Origin: Leguminivora glycinivorella
Taxonomy: Eukaryota; Arthropoda; Insecta; Lepidoptera; Tortricidae
Assembly (NCBI RefSeq): GCF_023078275.1
Contig: NC_062987.1
Location: forward strand, 19,515,772-19,579,771
Length of the DNA: 64,000 nucleotides
Direction: 5' to 3'
Positions 12,301 through 24,548 of this stretch are shown here, piece after piece. Numbering within the stretch: position 1 is the stretch's first letter; each line of letters starts with the position of its first letter. A model generated the notes under the pieces. It was not told where the DNA came from, did not search any database, and worked only from the letters and a program-made list of their open reading frames with translations. A program made the translations under genes and the position numbers.

Positions 12301-13026
12301 TTATTGTCAATAGCGCTTATGGTGTTATGAGCGATGTTCAAATACGACGCCACGGGACGTAAGCGCCACCGAGAATAAGGTCCCTTTACACAGACAACGG
12401 CACGAAGCTGTGTTTATTCTAATGATTGTTTTCAGAGTACAAATATTACTTTCACTGCAATTTACAAGGACTCCATTCAGTGACATACAGGTAGGTATTC
12501 AGTGTTATTTAGTTATATAATGAGAACAATAGTATTTCTGACAGATATATCAGACAATAGCATGACAGTTTGAGTTAAGTAAGTAATAGTTTTTAAATTT
12601 AATTATTCATCATACCTTTAGGCTCTTCTGTTCTTCTTTCAGATTTCTTTTCACCTGCACCTTGATTCCTCTGCTGGCGAGGTTTTCTTTGCTCTTTGGG
12701 GTCATGTTTTCCTTTCTTTTGCCTGAAAATAATCAAATTATGTTTATAAATGTGATGTCAGTGATGTGTTTACTAACATTTTTCTTCCAGCTTCTAGAAG
12801 ATGTACGTCAACACTTTTATCACTTATATTTAAAGATAAAACAGAGTTTCTATTTCTTGAGGTATTTAAAGAAAGAATAATAAAATTGAAGTTATGAAAT
12901 GAACCTAAGTAAACAATAAATCTTCATCTTTAATTTATTTCTGAAATGTTTCTCAATGAAACTGATAGTTTTACTTAAAAACGAGTTTAATACTCACTGA
13001 TTTTTCTTTGATTCGGAGTCCGGCAT
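9377..13026 (-). CDS. Aven: Cell death regulator Aven homologue
   Basis: Five coding exons on the minus strand: 13026-12998, 12722-12616, 11972-11761, 10936-10327, 9468-9377. All introns are GT..AG with compatible phases, and the coding length is 1050 nt (349 residues; human AVEN is about 360). Residues 1-45 are basic and K/Q/R-rich. Residues around 95-116 hold KKKEIKSNWSKYE and GADYE, joined by splicing to KLIQAPMSLGGHFQF then HEKSWD (117-140), followed by LATALCTIPFYERNSI. A long acidic/lysine-rich linker leads to the C-terminal EDLEKWLDDFLEE. These match, in order, the SNW box, the QFRFAEEKEWD block, the LVRALQELPL block and the EELEDWLDSM tail of animal Aven. Aven is known to bind Bcl-xL and Apaf-1, restrain caspase activation and influence ATM signalling. 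The assignment rests on remembered family motifs. Introns 3 and 4 carry transposon pieces. Confidence 0.88.
9750..9845 (+). mobile_element. MITE fragment inside Aven intron 4
   Basis: Starts CAGCATAAAGAAGTGATGAT and shares the stretch TGATTTCTGTACCTTGT with the complete inverted-repeat element at 27442-27557. The distal inverted end is eroded. It is read here from the strand opposite to the gene. Confidence 0.55.
11111..11330 (+). repeat. Family B dispersed repeat, copy 1 (Aven intron 3)
   Basis: Family B starts at TTTTTAACCCCCGACGC, continues with a GTCT run, then GGCATCGTAGCTCCCGAACG, then ATGTTTCATGAAAATCGGTC, and ends at TTTTAATTTTGTGG. Eight copies occur in the window: here, 14051, 16865, 24549, 40354 (+) and 40832, 46319, 60893 (-). 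No ORF is conserved between copies. Confidence 0.85.
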
Positions 13027-14050
13027 ATTGTTTTGTAGTTATTTTCGATATATACAACAGCAGCTGGTGTATCAATATCAAGACTCGAGTGATTAGGTTA
13101 GAAAATTGACGTTGACGTTTTAAGTCAACTGTCAAAATGTCGCAACACACACATGCTGAACTGTTTAAGGAAAGGTTAAAAACGCGAAAGCTAAAAGTAT
13201 CTCTTTAGATGACCACAGCGGACTGTGGTGTCACAGTATAATAAAAAGTGGTATCGGTGGTGCGGTCAAAATATCTCATTCTCGCTCTTACTTATAGCTG
13301 CGTTCTTACGCACGTACGGCGTACCACCTTACATTCGCTAACCATAATTTTATTCTTTTTAGGGTTCCGTATCAAAAATTTACAAAAGAACCCTCGTTGC
13401 AACTCTAGCTCAGCCCCGACGTCGCATCGGCGACGCGTGGATCTAATTGGCCCTTAACTTTACTATGGTCTGTCATGTCCGACTATAAATTTCCGTCACT
13501 AGAAAAAGCGGGAAATAAAAAAAAAGTAGGCGCGAAAAATTAGCGTCGACATAGAACATTTTTAGTTTCGGCAGTGTTGTTTCACTCGCTATATATCTTT
13601 CCTAGTTCCTATCAGTGGTAACTACTGGGACCTTTCACTACTACAATATTTAGGTAAAAAGAGGGATTTTTCCAGTAGGTATGTAGCAAGCAAGTATGTG
13701 GTCCTAGACCACTGTCATGTAGTGGTGGCGTGCACAGGTCTCGTGAGCAAGGACCCCGCGACGCGAAGGATACGGGCTAGCCTTGTGTGCATATCTGCCG
13801 GTTTACACTCTGGTGGCGCGGCGCTGATGTCCGTTCCGCGTCTTACGACGTGCGTTGCCTGAGTGTGGGTTGCCGCCTAGTCGCTTTACAACACCCACGG
13901 GACGAGATGGGGTGGTGCTATCCTTTTCCGATGCCGGCATCACACGGCACGAGACCACTGGCCACTACTATGGGGACTCTATTTCAAAATGCGAAGGCCC
14001 CATAGCACTGGTAGGCGATTAGTGAAAACAAAAGATTCCTGGCCAGATCC
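13027..14050. other. Aven upstream region with mixed GC-rich sequence
   Basis: The Aven 5' flank lies directly upstream of the ATG at 13026. At 13891-13985 a CACCCACGGGA segment resembles family E (23895-24175). The ORFs at 13248 and 13787 have no recognisable domains. Confidence 0.35.
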
Positions 14051-14290
14051 TTTTTAACCCCCGACGCAAAAACAAATGGGTGTAATAAGGTGTATGTCTG
14101 TCTGTCTATCCGTCTGTTTGTCTGTCTGTCTGTCTGTGGCATCGTAGCTCCCGAACGTATGAACCGATTTTTAGTTTTTTTGTCTGAAAGCTGAGTTAGT
14201 CGGGAATGTTCTTAGCCATGTTTCATGAAAATCGTTAAATCGGTCTACTATGTCGCGGTCTGGGGCTTTTTCAAAATTGTAATTTTTTCA
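14051..14290 (+). repeat. Family B dispersed repeat, copy 2
   Basis: Same order of blocks as the copy at 11111: CCCCCGACGC, extended GTCT run, GGCATCGTAGCTCCCGAACG, AGCCATGTTTCATGAAAATC, then A/T-rich end. Confidence 0.85.
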
Positions 14291-16097
14291 GCGTGGTATT
14301 CCGTAAAATGTAAGTAGGTACTTTGGCTTTAGTCAGAGTCAGATGTCTTGGAATGGAAGGGCAGGCTGTACAGCTGCGTTCGTGGCCCTCAAACTGGTCT
14401 CGCCGTAAGATCAGCGCTAACCCCTGGGTCAGCATTTATGCTAAGGCGGGACCATTTCGTGGTACACCCGAGATACTTTTTATTTTCCAATCTTATTTTT
14501 TGTAATTATGAATTACTTATGTAAATAATTTATGTGTTTACCATGGACCTAATATTATACGGACGTAACGCTCAATACTAAAAAGCTGTGATTCTATCAT
14601 CCACATTGACAGCTCTGTCTATGACCTCATCCACTAATCTCCTGTCAGTTGGATCGAGGTGCCCGTGGCGAAAACATCTGAAGAAAAATAAGTAAATATG
14701 CCTACATGCGCTGTCAAACTACGTAAAAATGACACCAATCGAAAGAAAAAAGATACGATGTCACTTTTCACGACTAACTTAATCAATTATCATTTAAAAG
14801 TACATAAAATCACAATTTGATTAATGGTCATAAAATCAGCAAACTGGAAAATACTAGCACCGCTGTCGCGCTTAGACCAATGTCGTGGCTGGGCCGTTAT
14901 AGACACGGTATTATATACCCGCCAAAAAAAGTTATGGACACACGGTGTCTATAGGACGCTCCACGGAATTATTAATTGTGATTTAATATTTTCAAAAAAA
15001 ATAGGTGTGTTTGACTATTTCCCAAGTAATAAATGCTTAAATTCGATTTTTCGAACGTGAACTATATCATGTTTAAATCTTCGGTTGGAGTAATTATTTT
15101 ATATTATATGCACCTATATATCTACTGACATGTAATAAAAAATACACTACATATCTTTTTCTTATGTTAAATTGCATTTTTTAATGGTGTTTGCACTCTG
15201 TGCACTTTTTTTAGACACGTTTCATTTTGATTTTATTTGGTGTTTGCACATGGCACATTTATTCAGTAGGGTAAATTTGTGTGATATGGTAACACTAAAT
15301 TGACATCGTCCGCCATTGTTATGTCACAACTGGTCTTCAGTGAAACTCCCTCTGTCTACTATAGTAACTCTATGGTGTTTACCATGAATAAACCTTTGAA
15401 TCTTGAATCTTTAGTTGTATGCAGTTTGCTCCGACACGTGCCAAGTTGAAGTGCTCCTAATTTTAATTTGAAATGGAGTATACGTATGTCGAGCGACCTT
15501 CGACAATTTTACGTCAGTTAAATACCTGATTTAAATGTTTAATATGGAGTATACCAGTTGCCATGTTTGGTAGTTTGTTGAATTATAAGCTTTCTGTATA
15601 AAAAGGTAGATAAAGCATTCGACATGAACATTGTAAACAAGAGAGACTCCATCTGGAGAATCACTGCCTCGACAAGCAAATTACCCAACTTAAACGTGCG
15701 GATTATTTTACGCTATTCCCATTGAGATAAGGTATATTTTGGCGGAAGTTAGGTGAAGAAGGAAAGGAAAAGGCTGCATGCGTGGTGCCATAGATATGAG
15801 TGGTTTGACTGGATTGCTGCCTATTCGGGGAAATGTGTGCAAGTTGAGCTTTTTCCAAGAAAATTATGAATTCCAAAATATTGTTTTTTTTTTGTTCTTT
15901 CAATTCAGAATCACTAACATCATCTAACATATAGTTTTTGTTCATGTTTTTTTTTAACACTAAATCGTGCTAAAACTGCAACTGATATTTTAGGACATCT
16001 CAACATCGTTTTTGAACGTGGGAGGTTATTTTATAAAATTTAGCACTACGCCACGCGACGAAGTCTGTTTACTATTTTAATTAGGTAGGTATCTAGA
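14291..16097. other. Intergenic sequence with a MITE end
   Basis: At about 14858-14905 a block containing CGCGCTTAGACCAATGTCG matches the right end of the element at 62493-62634. No other feature recognised. The ORFs at 14323, 14824 and 15703(-) show no domain. Confidence 0.4.
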
Positions 16098-16293
16098 AGT
16101 GGTTTGCAAACTTTTTTCGTTGGGGGCCAAAATATGAGAAATTTTTAGATGCGGGCTACATTTACACCAAAAATGCATATTTACTGCAGTGCTGGCCATA
16201 TCACACACTACTTTGGAAGGCCGGTGGCGAGCCGATACAATCCCTTCGCGTTCCGGACATAGTCCGCGGGCCGACCGTACTTTGCCTACCACT
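16098..16293. mobile_element. hAT-like MITE
   Basis: Ends AGTGGTTTGCAAA and, in reverse complement, AGTGGTAGGCAAAGT. The flanking octamers TATCTAGA and GATCTAGA agree at 7 of 8 positions. CAGTGGT-type ends and 8-bp TSDs are typical of hAT elements. The inside has no transposase. Confidence 0.6.
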
Positions 16294-16340
16294 GATCTAG
16301 AGTCCAGGTCTGTAACTAATCTAAAATAAAATAGTAAAAT

Positions 16341-16563
16341 TACGATACAAGTGCGTAAAAAAGGAAGTTCGAAACGAGTGGCGATAAATTAAAACACGAC
16401 GTTGCGAATTTCCTTTTCGCACGTGTATCGTAAGACGTTTTTCAGTATAGATGGCCATCCGAAGTTTCGACGATGAAGTTTCGAGTCCCTTCTTCTCCCT
16501 TCGGTCGTGTTTTAATTTATCGCCACTCGTTTAGAACTTCCCTTTTTACGCACTTGTATCGTA
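16341..16563. mobile_element. Inverted-repeat MITE, family D (copy 1)
   Basis: Arms of about 60 bp starting TACGATACAAGTGCGTAAAA are repeated in reverse complement at the right end (CGCACTTGTATCGTA). The core carries GCCACTCG and TTTCGACGATG. A second, rearranged copy is at 16904-17131. Confidence 0.7.
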
Positions 16564-16864
16564 ATGTACTATTAAACATTATCAATCCTGTTGGTGAAAT
16601 ATAGCGTAGGCGGGTAGTGGGCGAGACTCCCCGACTCTCCCGCGGGCCACCCGTCTGGCAGACGACAAAAGCGGCATAGTATATGCGAAAAACAGAAAAG
16701 TTTTTTTTTTAATATATTTTAGTTTTTACTAAGCGGATCTAAAAGGTAGGTAGAACCGAACCGTTTTGCGTATTCCCTGTTTTCTGGATATCGATATTAC
16801 ATAAAACCTTTTTATTAAAATTGTTGCTAACTCTCTACTCGTAGAGTCATGCTCATGCCATGCG

Positions 16865-17329
16865 TTTTTTAATCCCCGACGCAAAAACTACTGGGTGTTA
16901 TAGCACATTACGATACAAGTGCTTAAAAAAGGAAGTTCGAAATGAGTGGCGATAAATTAAAACACGACCGAAGGGAGTGTTTTAAATCGACACGTTACGA
17001 ATTTCCTTTTTGCACGTGTATCGTACGACGTTTTTCAGTACAGATGGCCCTACGAACTTTCGACCTGACATATAATGAACCACTTCTCGCACTAGTGCGT
17101 ATAAAACACACCATCTGTACTGAAAAATATATATAAGTTTGACGTGTCTGTCTGTCTGTTTGCCTGTCTGTGCTGTGTGTGTCTATCTGTGGCACCGTAG
17201 CTCCCGACCCGAACGGATGAACCGATTTAGATTTAGTTTTTTTTTTGTTTGAAAGCTGAATTAGTCCCGAGTCTTCTTAGCCATGTTTCATGACGGTCCA
17301 CTAGTTTTTTTCAAAATTTAATTTTGTGA
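16865..17329 (+). repeat. Family B repeat, copy 3, split by a family D element
   Basis: The family B start (ATCCCCGACGCAAAAAC...GGGTGTTATA, 16865-16903) and the rest (AAGTTTGACGTGTCTGTC onward, about 17133-17329) are separated by about 228 bp of family D sequence (16904-17131), which begins with the same CATTACGATACAAGTGC end. D therefore inserted into B. Confidence 0.7.
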
Positions 17330-17697
17330 ATGAGAACTAAGTAAGAAATATTAGGATATTGTATTGAACAAAACCACAGACAAAACTACGTTAAAAGATT
17401 TAATATAATTGCTATTATTGCTGAAGTGATAAATAAAATTCCTTCGGGCTTCATCCGTGTATTGTATTTGGGAATTTAAATTCATAGCGAAGCGTTGAAC
17501 GTTGGTGACTTGCATTTCAAGTTTTAATGCAATAAAGTATAATGCTCGATCAACATTGCAAAATAGCTTACGTGTTTAAAATTAATAAAAGATGTGCATG
17601 TATCGGATGTAGGCAATAAAATTAAAATAATTATTTTATGCAACATCGGTGAAGTGAAACGTTTAATTTAAAGAATATTTAAATTTTTAATAAAACC

Positions 17698-18006
17698 TTG
17701 GCAAAAGTGCATTCAATGCACCTCGCAACAAATTTCGCATATACTGCGCGAATGAGGAACAAGGAAGGCTGGGCGCGGCGCGAGGGGTGCGTGGCGCATG
17801 CGTCGGCAGGGGCGCGTTGCGCGCGCAGTCGGCACGCGAGCGCTCCCGACACCGGGCGAATCAAACATGGCCGTCACTCAAGGACACGGGTGACATCGCG
17901 AGCAAAACAAATCGACATTTCGAGTTTTTGTGTGTGATTTGTGTTGTGCTGTGATATATTGTGCGTGCATTTGGGAATTGGAATACCGGCGCTCATTTTT
18001 AACAGG
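17698..18006 (+). promoter_or_regulatory. Possible CpG-rich promoter and untranslated first exon
   Basis: A sudden CpG-rich stretch (about 17755-17900) in AT-rich surroundings, followed by a T/G-rich leader that ends at TTTTTAACAG|GTAAGT, a strong donor at 18006/18007. The only well-placed ATG (CAAACATGG, about 17870) opens an 8-codon ORF that stops at once, so the exon would be non-coding with a small upstream ORF. I find no coding exon that must belong to it, so the gene would continue through long introns, perhaps past 64 kb. It could also be chance. Confidence 0.4.
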
Positions 18007-20404
18007 TAAGTTATAAATAAGATACATTTTGTTTACTTATTGTATTATCAATGGGGCTGTTTTGTTGTTTTCGCACAAATTTGTCTACTGTGTATTCTCT
18101 AAATAATAGGGTTATATTTTTTTGTATTTAACTTGAAAACATTTATCTTTTCTTGACCTACCCAACGAACACCCGTCTGGTCCTATTAGACACTTTACGA
18201 CCCTCGCCTGCAACCCCTAATCGGTCTATAGATAGATTTATCTTCGTAAAGCTAACTGTGCGAGTGTGCGCGTATGGTTTTTGTAGTCACCGGCAATAAC
18301 ATCGTACGAAAAGAAGGCTACATAAATATGTCTCACGCTCGTATGGCTCTAGAAAATTTCTAGTAGAAAATAAATAACATAGTCTCAGATATTATTGCGT
18401 GCTTCTTTATGTCCGATATTATTGCCGGTGACTGCAGTTATTCCCCGGATTTTATGCCAAAATACCTACTTATTCCTTATTTAGTTGATTTTCAGGGTAT
18501 TATGCAATGTATAGTTTTATTGTAGTCAGAAGGTAAGTTTTTGAATTGTTTACTAGCACGTAATCAAATTTTTATTGTTGACCTCTTAATGTCTAATAGG
18601 CACTGTCGGAAATGTATGCAATTCTCCGTGATTGTATCTTCTCAAATATTTCGAATCCGCCGTGCGTCTTGCAAGCCTTTCGAAGGTGTCATTACAAACA
18701 TACACAATTACACAGTTCTACATTAGTAGGTATATGGCGCCAACGCTACTTCCACTCAACGCTAGAACCCTAAGTTCTAATTTCTAATGTTCGGATGCTG
18801 TTGGCGCATTATCTAAAATCGATTTCCAACGCCTGAGGGGCTCTAAGGTGATCGGGGACAAGTTGAGTCTCTGGATTATTGCAGATCCATCCTCGCATCC
18901 TGAAGCAGGCGGTGTTGTGTACGGCTATGACACAACGCCGGCAACTAAATTGGTAGTATCAACAATTCAACTAACTAAGCTTCGTTTAGGAGTTTTACGA
19001 AGGAATATTCTCAATTTCTCCCCAACAGATGTTAGTGTTTCGTGAACAGACTTTGCAACTGTTGACAGACACGAGCCGAGCCGAAACAGCTGCGATCGCA
19101 TTTACGATATTGCCATTCGGTGACTAAAAACGTATCATCTAAGCATTTGTGAACACAATAGGTTTAAGATACAAAAGAAAATCGTGTCATAGTAATCTTA
19201 CGTGAAGTATTGATAAAGGATGTGTATTTGACGCTCTGGCCCCTTAAAATGACATTTACTTAGGGTCAAATCAAGCCAAAGGGCAGATTAATTTAATACA
19301 TGTCATTTGCAATAAGCAATGAGAATTTGACTAAGGGTTGATAAATTAAAATGGCTAAATCTGGATAAAAAACGAGTACAAGCGTCCAAAACCGTCATTG
19401 GACCTTTTATTCTCTATTTGCAAAACGGTTGACGCAAAAACTACTGGACTAAGCACGAATTTTGGCAGCCGAGGGATGAATGACCCCTTTAACGGACCGA
19501 GGCGGGATATCGGATTCCGGTGTCCCAAATTAATATTCCGCCAGGTTGATGACGTCATGCTTCCTACCTATACCTGCTTTGGGCTTGTTCCTGCTTGACT
19601 TAAATTATAAAGCGGCCATTAAACTTTTTTAATCCGAAAGCTTTTTAACTACAGCAAGTACGGAATAACCACCCGTTTCTTCTACCTAACTCTAATCCGA
19701 CTTATAGTAAGTTCTTCTTATTTTTCCATCCGCTTTCAGGGTTTTCTTACCATTCGTTAGGAGAACACGGGCCAAGTTTTTATGAAATCCTAAGACAAAA
19801 CCAAAAACCCGAATTATGGCAGCCCAAGTTTTAAACGGATCGGGAATAGGCAGTCATATGGTCTCAAGAAAAAGGATGATACGGAAGTGCCTTTATTTGT
19901 GTAACTTGAAATGAGAACAAGGAAACACAATTCCCCTGATATATTCCGTTAAAACTTTGCCAAACCAAATAAACAATCCAGGAAAGGATGGCTCGAGTTA
20001 CGCTCGGTTTGCGAGTTACACAATTGTATCTGATTACTGAAAACGAATTGGTTTCTTGCTTATATTGTCTAGCTGGGTGAATCACCTTATTTTTCTAACT
20101 TCTTCTTGCCAGGGCTACCCTTTCTCGGGTTTTATGGTATTGAATTTTTGTGTGGTATTGTTTCATTCCTCTCTGCCTGAGTGGAAAGACAGCCTCCCAA
20201 ATCAACATGAGCCAAAACGCTCAGGCGCGTGTTGAGCATCTAACCGGAATAAAGTAGCGCTGCTACTGTGGGCAATGGAGTCAGCTATAAAGCTAGGCCA
20301 ACGTTGCGTTGAGCATCAGTCAAAGTTTACTGGTCACCGACGTTTCGGTTAACGCCAGTGTCAGGGTCTCTCATCTCTCAATGAGTGCTTTATGCCATGC
20401 CACA
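18007..20404. other. Intergenic or intronic sequence with one MITE
   Basis: Apart from the element at 18285-18433 I recognise nothing. The short ORFs at 18541, 18848, 19355(-), 19398, 19864(-) and 20309 have no domains. Confidence 0.35.
18285..18433. mobile_element. Inverted-repeat MITE with AGTCACCGGCAATAA ends
   Basis: Left end AGTCACCGGCAATAACATCG is mirrored by ATATTATTGCCGGTGACT at the right. A relative with the same ends is at 50507-50619. No TSD can be read with certainty. Confidence 0.65.
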
Positions 20405-20829
20405 TTAATATTATTATTATTGAGAGCCTGTCATGTCCCACTGCTGGGCAAAGGCCTCCCCCCGCTTCTTCCACTCTTCCCTGTGTTGAGCAGCCCTTGG
20501 CCATTCTTCCTAAAAGGAGTCTAGCTCGTTCCGCCACCGCATACGTGGTCTGCCGGGTCCCAGTTTTGGCCTGGGCTGCCACTCTGTGGTAATCTTAGCC
20601 CATAGCTCATTCGACAGACATGACCAGCCCAGTCCCACTTCAGCTTAGCCGCTTTCCAAGCTACGTCGACTATGTTTGTTTTGGAGCGCAGCGTGGTGTT
20701 CCGGATACGATCCGTTAGCTTTATACCTAATATGCTGCGCTCCATTGCTCGCTGAAAAACCCCGAGTTTGGACCTCTGGCTCACTGCCATGCCACATAAT
20801 TTTCTAAAGATCCAAGTTCCAAAAAGCAA
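20405..20829 (-). pseudogene. RTE-type LINE reverse transcriptase, 3'-end fragment
   Basis: The minus-strand translation gives KLGVFQRAMERSILGIKLTDR, then an IRNTTLRSKT-like segment, then LKWDWAGHVCR, which is the conserved C-terminal part of RTE-family retrotransposon proteins in insects. After a frame break, WKKRGEAFAQQWDM follows near 20435. It ends at an (AAT)n tail (about 20405-20420). 5' truncated, frameshifted, not functional. Confidence 0.8.
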
Positions 20830-21573
20830 ATGCTCTTTAACCTTTTATATTTACTACTGTAAATTGTAAACATCGTATTGACGAAACGGAAACATAAACT
20901 TTCAATCGAAGAATGGTGCCATTCAGGCGTCAGGTTACAATCGCCACGTAATCCGCGATATTTTGCTAAGTGTTGTAATAACACTAAACCCTGCTTACCT
21001 ACCATTGTGTGTGGTCGGTGCAGGTTGTAATGAGGCAGTGTTATTGTTCATCGGTTCGGGTTTCAGTAAATTATTGGCTTGGATTTTTCTAGAGTCCGAA
21101 CTAAGTTGGCAGGGATTTTGATAGGCTGGTAGTCCCGCTATGACATTATGCCGATTACTTCACATTCATGCCAGATTATCAAAACCTTCAAACGACCACC
21201 GCTAAGCATAGCACTTTATCCCGGTCCTGGGCTAAAACCACGCTAAAACCTCGATTTTTCGGATGTCATCCACTCAAAGCCCTACTGGACACCTGAAGCT
21301 TCTTTCAGCCGAAAGCAACTACCAATTCGTCAAAATTTTGGTCCTCAGTCTATCACAATGCCTGGAAACGTGTCCAGCCCAAGTTATTGGTAATGCTAAT
21401 GACGTGACGTCACGTCACTGACATATCACTTCTGAACTTCTGATGCCGCATGGTGATTGTATGGATGGTTTTACTTCAATTTAATCTTGTTAGATCTTGT
21501 CTTATATTTGATTTCATTTATCAATGGTCATTATTATAATTATTACACCTAATTAACAGTCGTACCCTATTGT

Positions 21574-21703
21574 ACAATCAACCACTGTAGAACTATGTCA
21601 TAGTGACATTAGTGACGTTATAAATCAGATTGTAAGAAATCTCTTACTGCTTGTCATTTTGACATGGTTGTAGAGCGGCCTAGGGTTCCAATTGCTTGGC
21701 TGT
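21574..21703. mobile_element. Inverted-repeat MITE, ACAATCAACCA ends
   Basis: Ends ACAATCAACCACTGTAGA and, reversed, ACAGCCAAGCAATTGGAACC, with the block GCGGCCTAGGGTTCC. Related to the better preserved element at 25998-26143. No clear TSD here. Confidence 0.5.
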
Positions 21704-23890
21704 ACACGGTGTGACATGAAGAACTATCAAAGATTGTCATATTGGCTAACGGCTAGCTCTCCAGGTAGGTCTATTTGCTGCCCTATATCTGTTTATTGGT
21801 AATAGCGGTCTGCAGACGCCAATTTCCTTTCCGTGATGGAACTGATGGCAGTTTATCTAATCGGATCAATGGGTTATTGGGAGCGATGCTGGTGTAGATC
21901 TAGCAATTTGCTATAAGGTGAATGATGTGAAAACATAAATATTATAGGACATTCTTATCGACTGACTGAATCCATGGTAAGCTTAAGATTCTTAGAGATT
22001 TGGGCAACGATCAGCTGACAGCTTGACACAACCCTGTTATATGTAGGTATAGTTCGCGATAATTTAGTAGGTATAGGTTATTTATTATATTATGTCTCCT
22101 TTCCTTCCTTGTAGGATTATAATACATACTGTGAATAGCAATACAACTTGTGGATTATTTATACATATAATATGGTTTTAATAATGTACTTGTTTTCTCA
22201 CGTGTAATATTGTTAAAAAGCGTAATTTCAGTTCAGTTGAGTGCCCTAATTGAGATAGTATTAGGTACAAGTAATAAGTTTTGTAGTAGGTACCTGTAAC
22301 TTGTAAGTGTAAACCAATGAAGCATAATAAACTTATATCTAAGTATGTAATCTTGTAAGCAGCATCGCACACAAACTTCGCAAACAGTGCAAAAATGTCC
22401 ACTTTTGTTTACCTTCTCTGATTCCCTGAAAAGGATTTTAACAGAGGAAATAGGTACAGAATTAGTCAGATCTAAAAACTGTTGTCGAAAGATTAATCAT
22501 GTCCCGAGTTTCTGAGATTTGCTACGTTCAGCCGTAATCCCACGTTACTCACGCCTTTGACTCACCGATCTTTACAATCTTACTATCGAAACAGTTTAAG
22601 TATATTCTATATTCTTTTGGTTATTTGGGTAATTCAGAATACCTTTCGAATTCCTGACAATAATTGATCCCGTCGAAAGTGTAGTGACCGCTACGACTGG
22701 TCTTCAAAACCGATAATTTAAGTTGTACATTGCATTTACTGTCAACCATGGTCTCTCTTCAGAACCATGGTCATCTTCATCTTGGCTAGGTTTGCTTGGG
22801 CTTCATAAGCAGAGGACGTCATTCTAACAACATTAGGTTCGCTATTCCGATAACGTCATACAAATGACGCCCAACTGTTCGATCTCTGCTCATAAGAAAG
22901 CGTGTGTTTGTATTCATCGGGATTCCGACTTGCATTTGAAATCAAAAATTGTGACATACCAACTCATTCCCAGACCTATGACAAAAGCGAGCTAGTGTTG
23001 AAATAGCTATAAGGACTCGTTGGCACGCCTCCAAGCCTATAAATGAACTCGCAAGGATCCGCTGCTTCCTTATGCAGATAACTGCATGTGCAAGTGTCTC
23101 TATTTGAGCGAATGCGTACCGTAATAGGGAAAGTCGTCAAAGAAATCAATGACAGGGAGGTCATAAAAACTGGCTGTGTCTTCAGCGTCTTATTTGGGGT
23201 AGGTAGTAGGTACTTACAATGTAATTAACACTCTTTTACTGTCCTTCGATGGAGCGTTGAGCATAATAGACCATGATAATAAAGTTTATGAATTGACAAC
23301 TTCAATTTTAGTAGTGATGATGACTTGTCCCACCAATAGCAAAGGGACATAATATCAAATTAAACTTGGTTTTAATCTTTACGCGTTGCTTTGTGAAGAA
23401 CAGAAGATTAATATCAGAACTGAACTCTATACATATTTTATACATATTCCTATTAGCGTAGGTATCCTCATTGCTGAAGGTCGTGATGTCCCAATGAAAT
23501 ACTTTTTTTATGACGGTATCCTGTCATCTGTTATGGTTGATGAAGTATAAAATAAGCCGAATTTGCTAAAAACTTGTATGTCGAATAAAATATAGTCCAT
23601 ACATCACAAAAGCTTAAACCTTCTTAATTTTATGAAAATTAGCAGAAAAACCATAAAACATGAAATAAATTAAGTCCATAAAAAGCTATTGTTAAAATTC
23701 CTGAGACTCAAAAGGTTATTGTCCGACAATGTCCCGATTCGAACAAAAAAAAAAGAGATCTTTTTATAACTGAAGTTGATTGATTAATGCTCACGCCTAT
23801 CTCGATTTCGGTTTACTAATAACAACATTAAACCACAGATTTAGATGAATATGTAAGTCTTCTTTTTATCGTGTGAAGGGATCATAAGTT
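21704..23890. other. Intergenic or intronic sequence
   Basis: AT-rich. Short ORFs at 22178(-) and 22976(-) lack domains. No repeat or RNA gene recognised. Confidence 0.35.
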
Positions 23891-23894
23891 CTAA

Positions 23895-24175
23895 ACTAAA
23901 TAATACATACAACATACAATCACGCCTGTATCCCATAAGGGGTAGGCAGAACACATGAAACTACTGAAGCTTCAGTGCCACTCTTGGCAAATAAGGGGTT
24001 GAAAGAAAACGAAACTGTGACATTGCAGTGACAGGTTGCCAGCCTCTCGCCTACGCCACAATTTAATGCCCCAATATGGGTTACCATATCCCATAGTCGC
24101 CTTCTACGACACCCACGGGAAGAAAGGGGGTGGTGAAATTCTTAACCCGTCACCACACAGGTGACTAAATAATAT
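23895..24175 (+). repeat. Family E dispersed repeat, copy 1
   Basis: Contains CACGCCTGTATCCCATAAGG, then GTTGCCAGCCTCTCGCC, then CGACACCCACGGGAAGAAAG. Opposite-strand relatives are at 24343-24445 and 27125-27330, sharing the CGTGGGTGTCGT block. Non-coding. Confidence 0.65.
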
Positions 24176-24342
24176 TTTGCCAATATCTTGCCACCTCCAA
24201 CCCTCGAGGGGTAGCTTTTATAAGGTCTTTTGCAGTGCACTTAGACACATTGAAAATTGCATCATATATTGTGTTGTTTGTATATCACCACATTCACAAT
24301 ATGTAAGATTTTCCATAGACAACACAATTCCTCCAAGGTTAT

Positions 24343-24445
24343 GAATTTCACTACCCCATTTCTTTCCGTGGGTGTCGTGGAATCCGACTCGACAGTGGGA
24401 TATGGGTTCAATTGTGGTGTGGGTGTGGGGCTGATATGATAATTT
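24343..24445 (-). repeat. Family E dispersed repeat, fragment
   Basis: TTTCTTTCCGTGGGTGTCGT followed by GTGGGATATGGGTTCAATTG is the reverse complement of part of the copy at 23895-24175. Confidence 0.6.
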
Positions 24446-24548
24446 GTGTCACTGCTCACTGTCACTGTTAAATAATAAAATATCCATAGTTCGAAGAGGT
24501 CTATTTGACTACTACTTCGTCAGACAAGACAATAATATCACAATTTCG

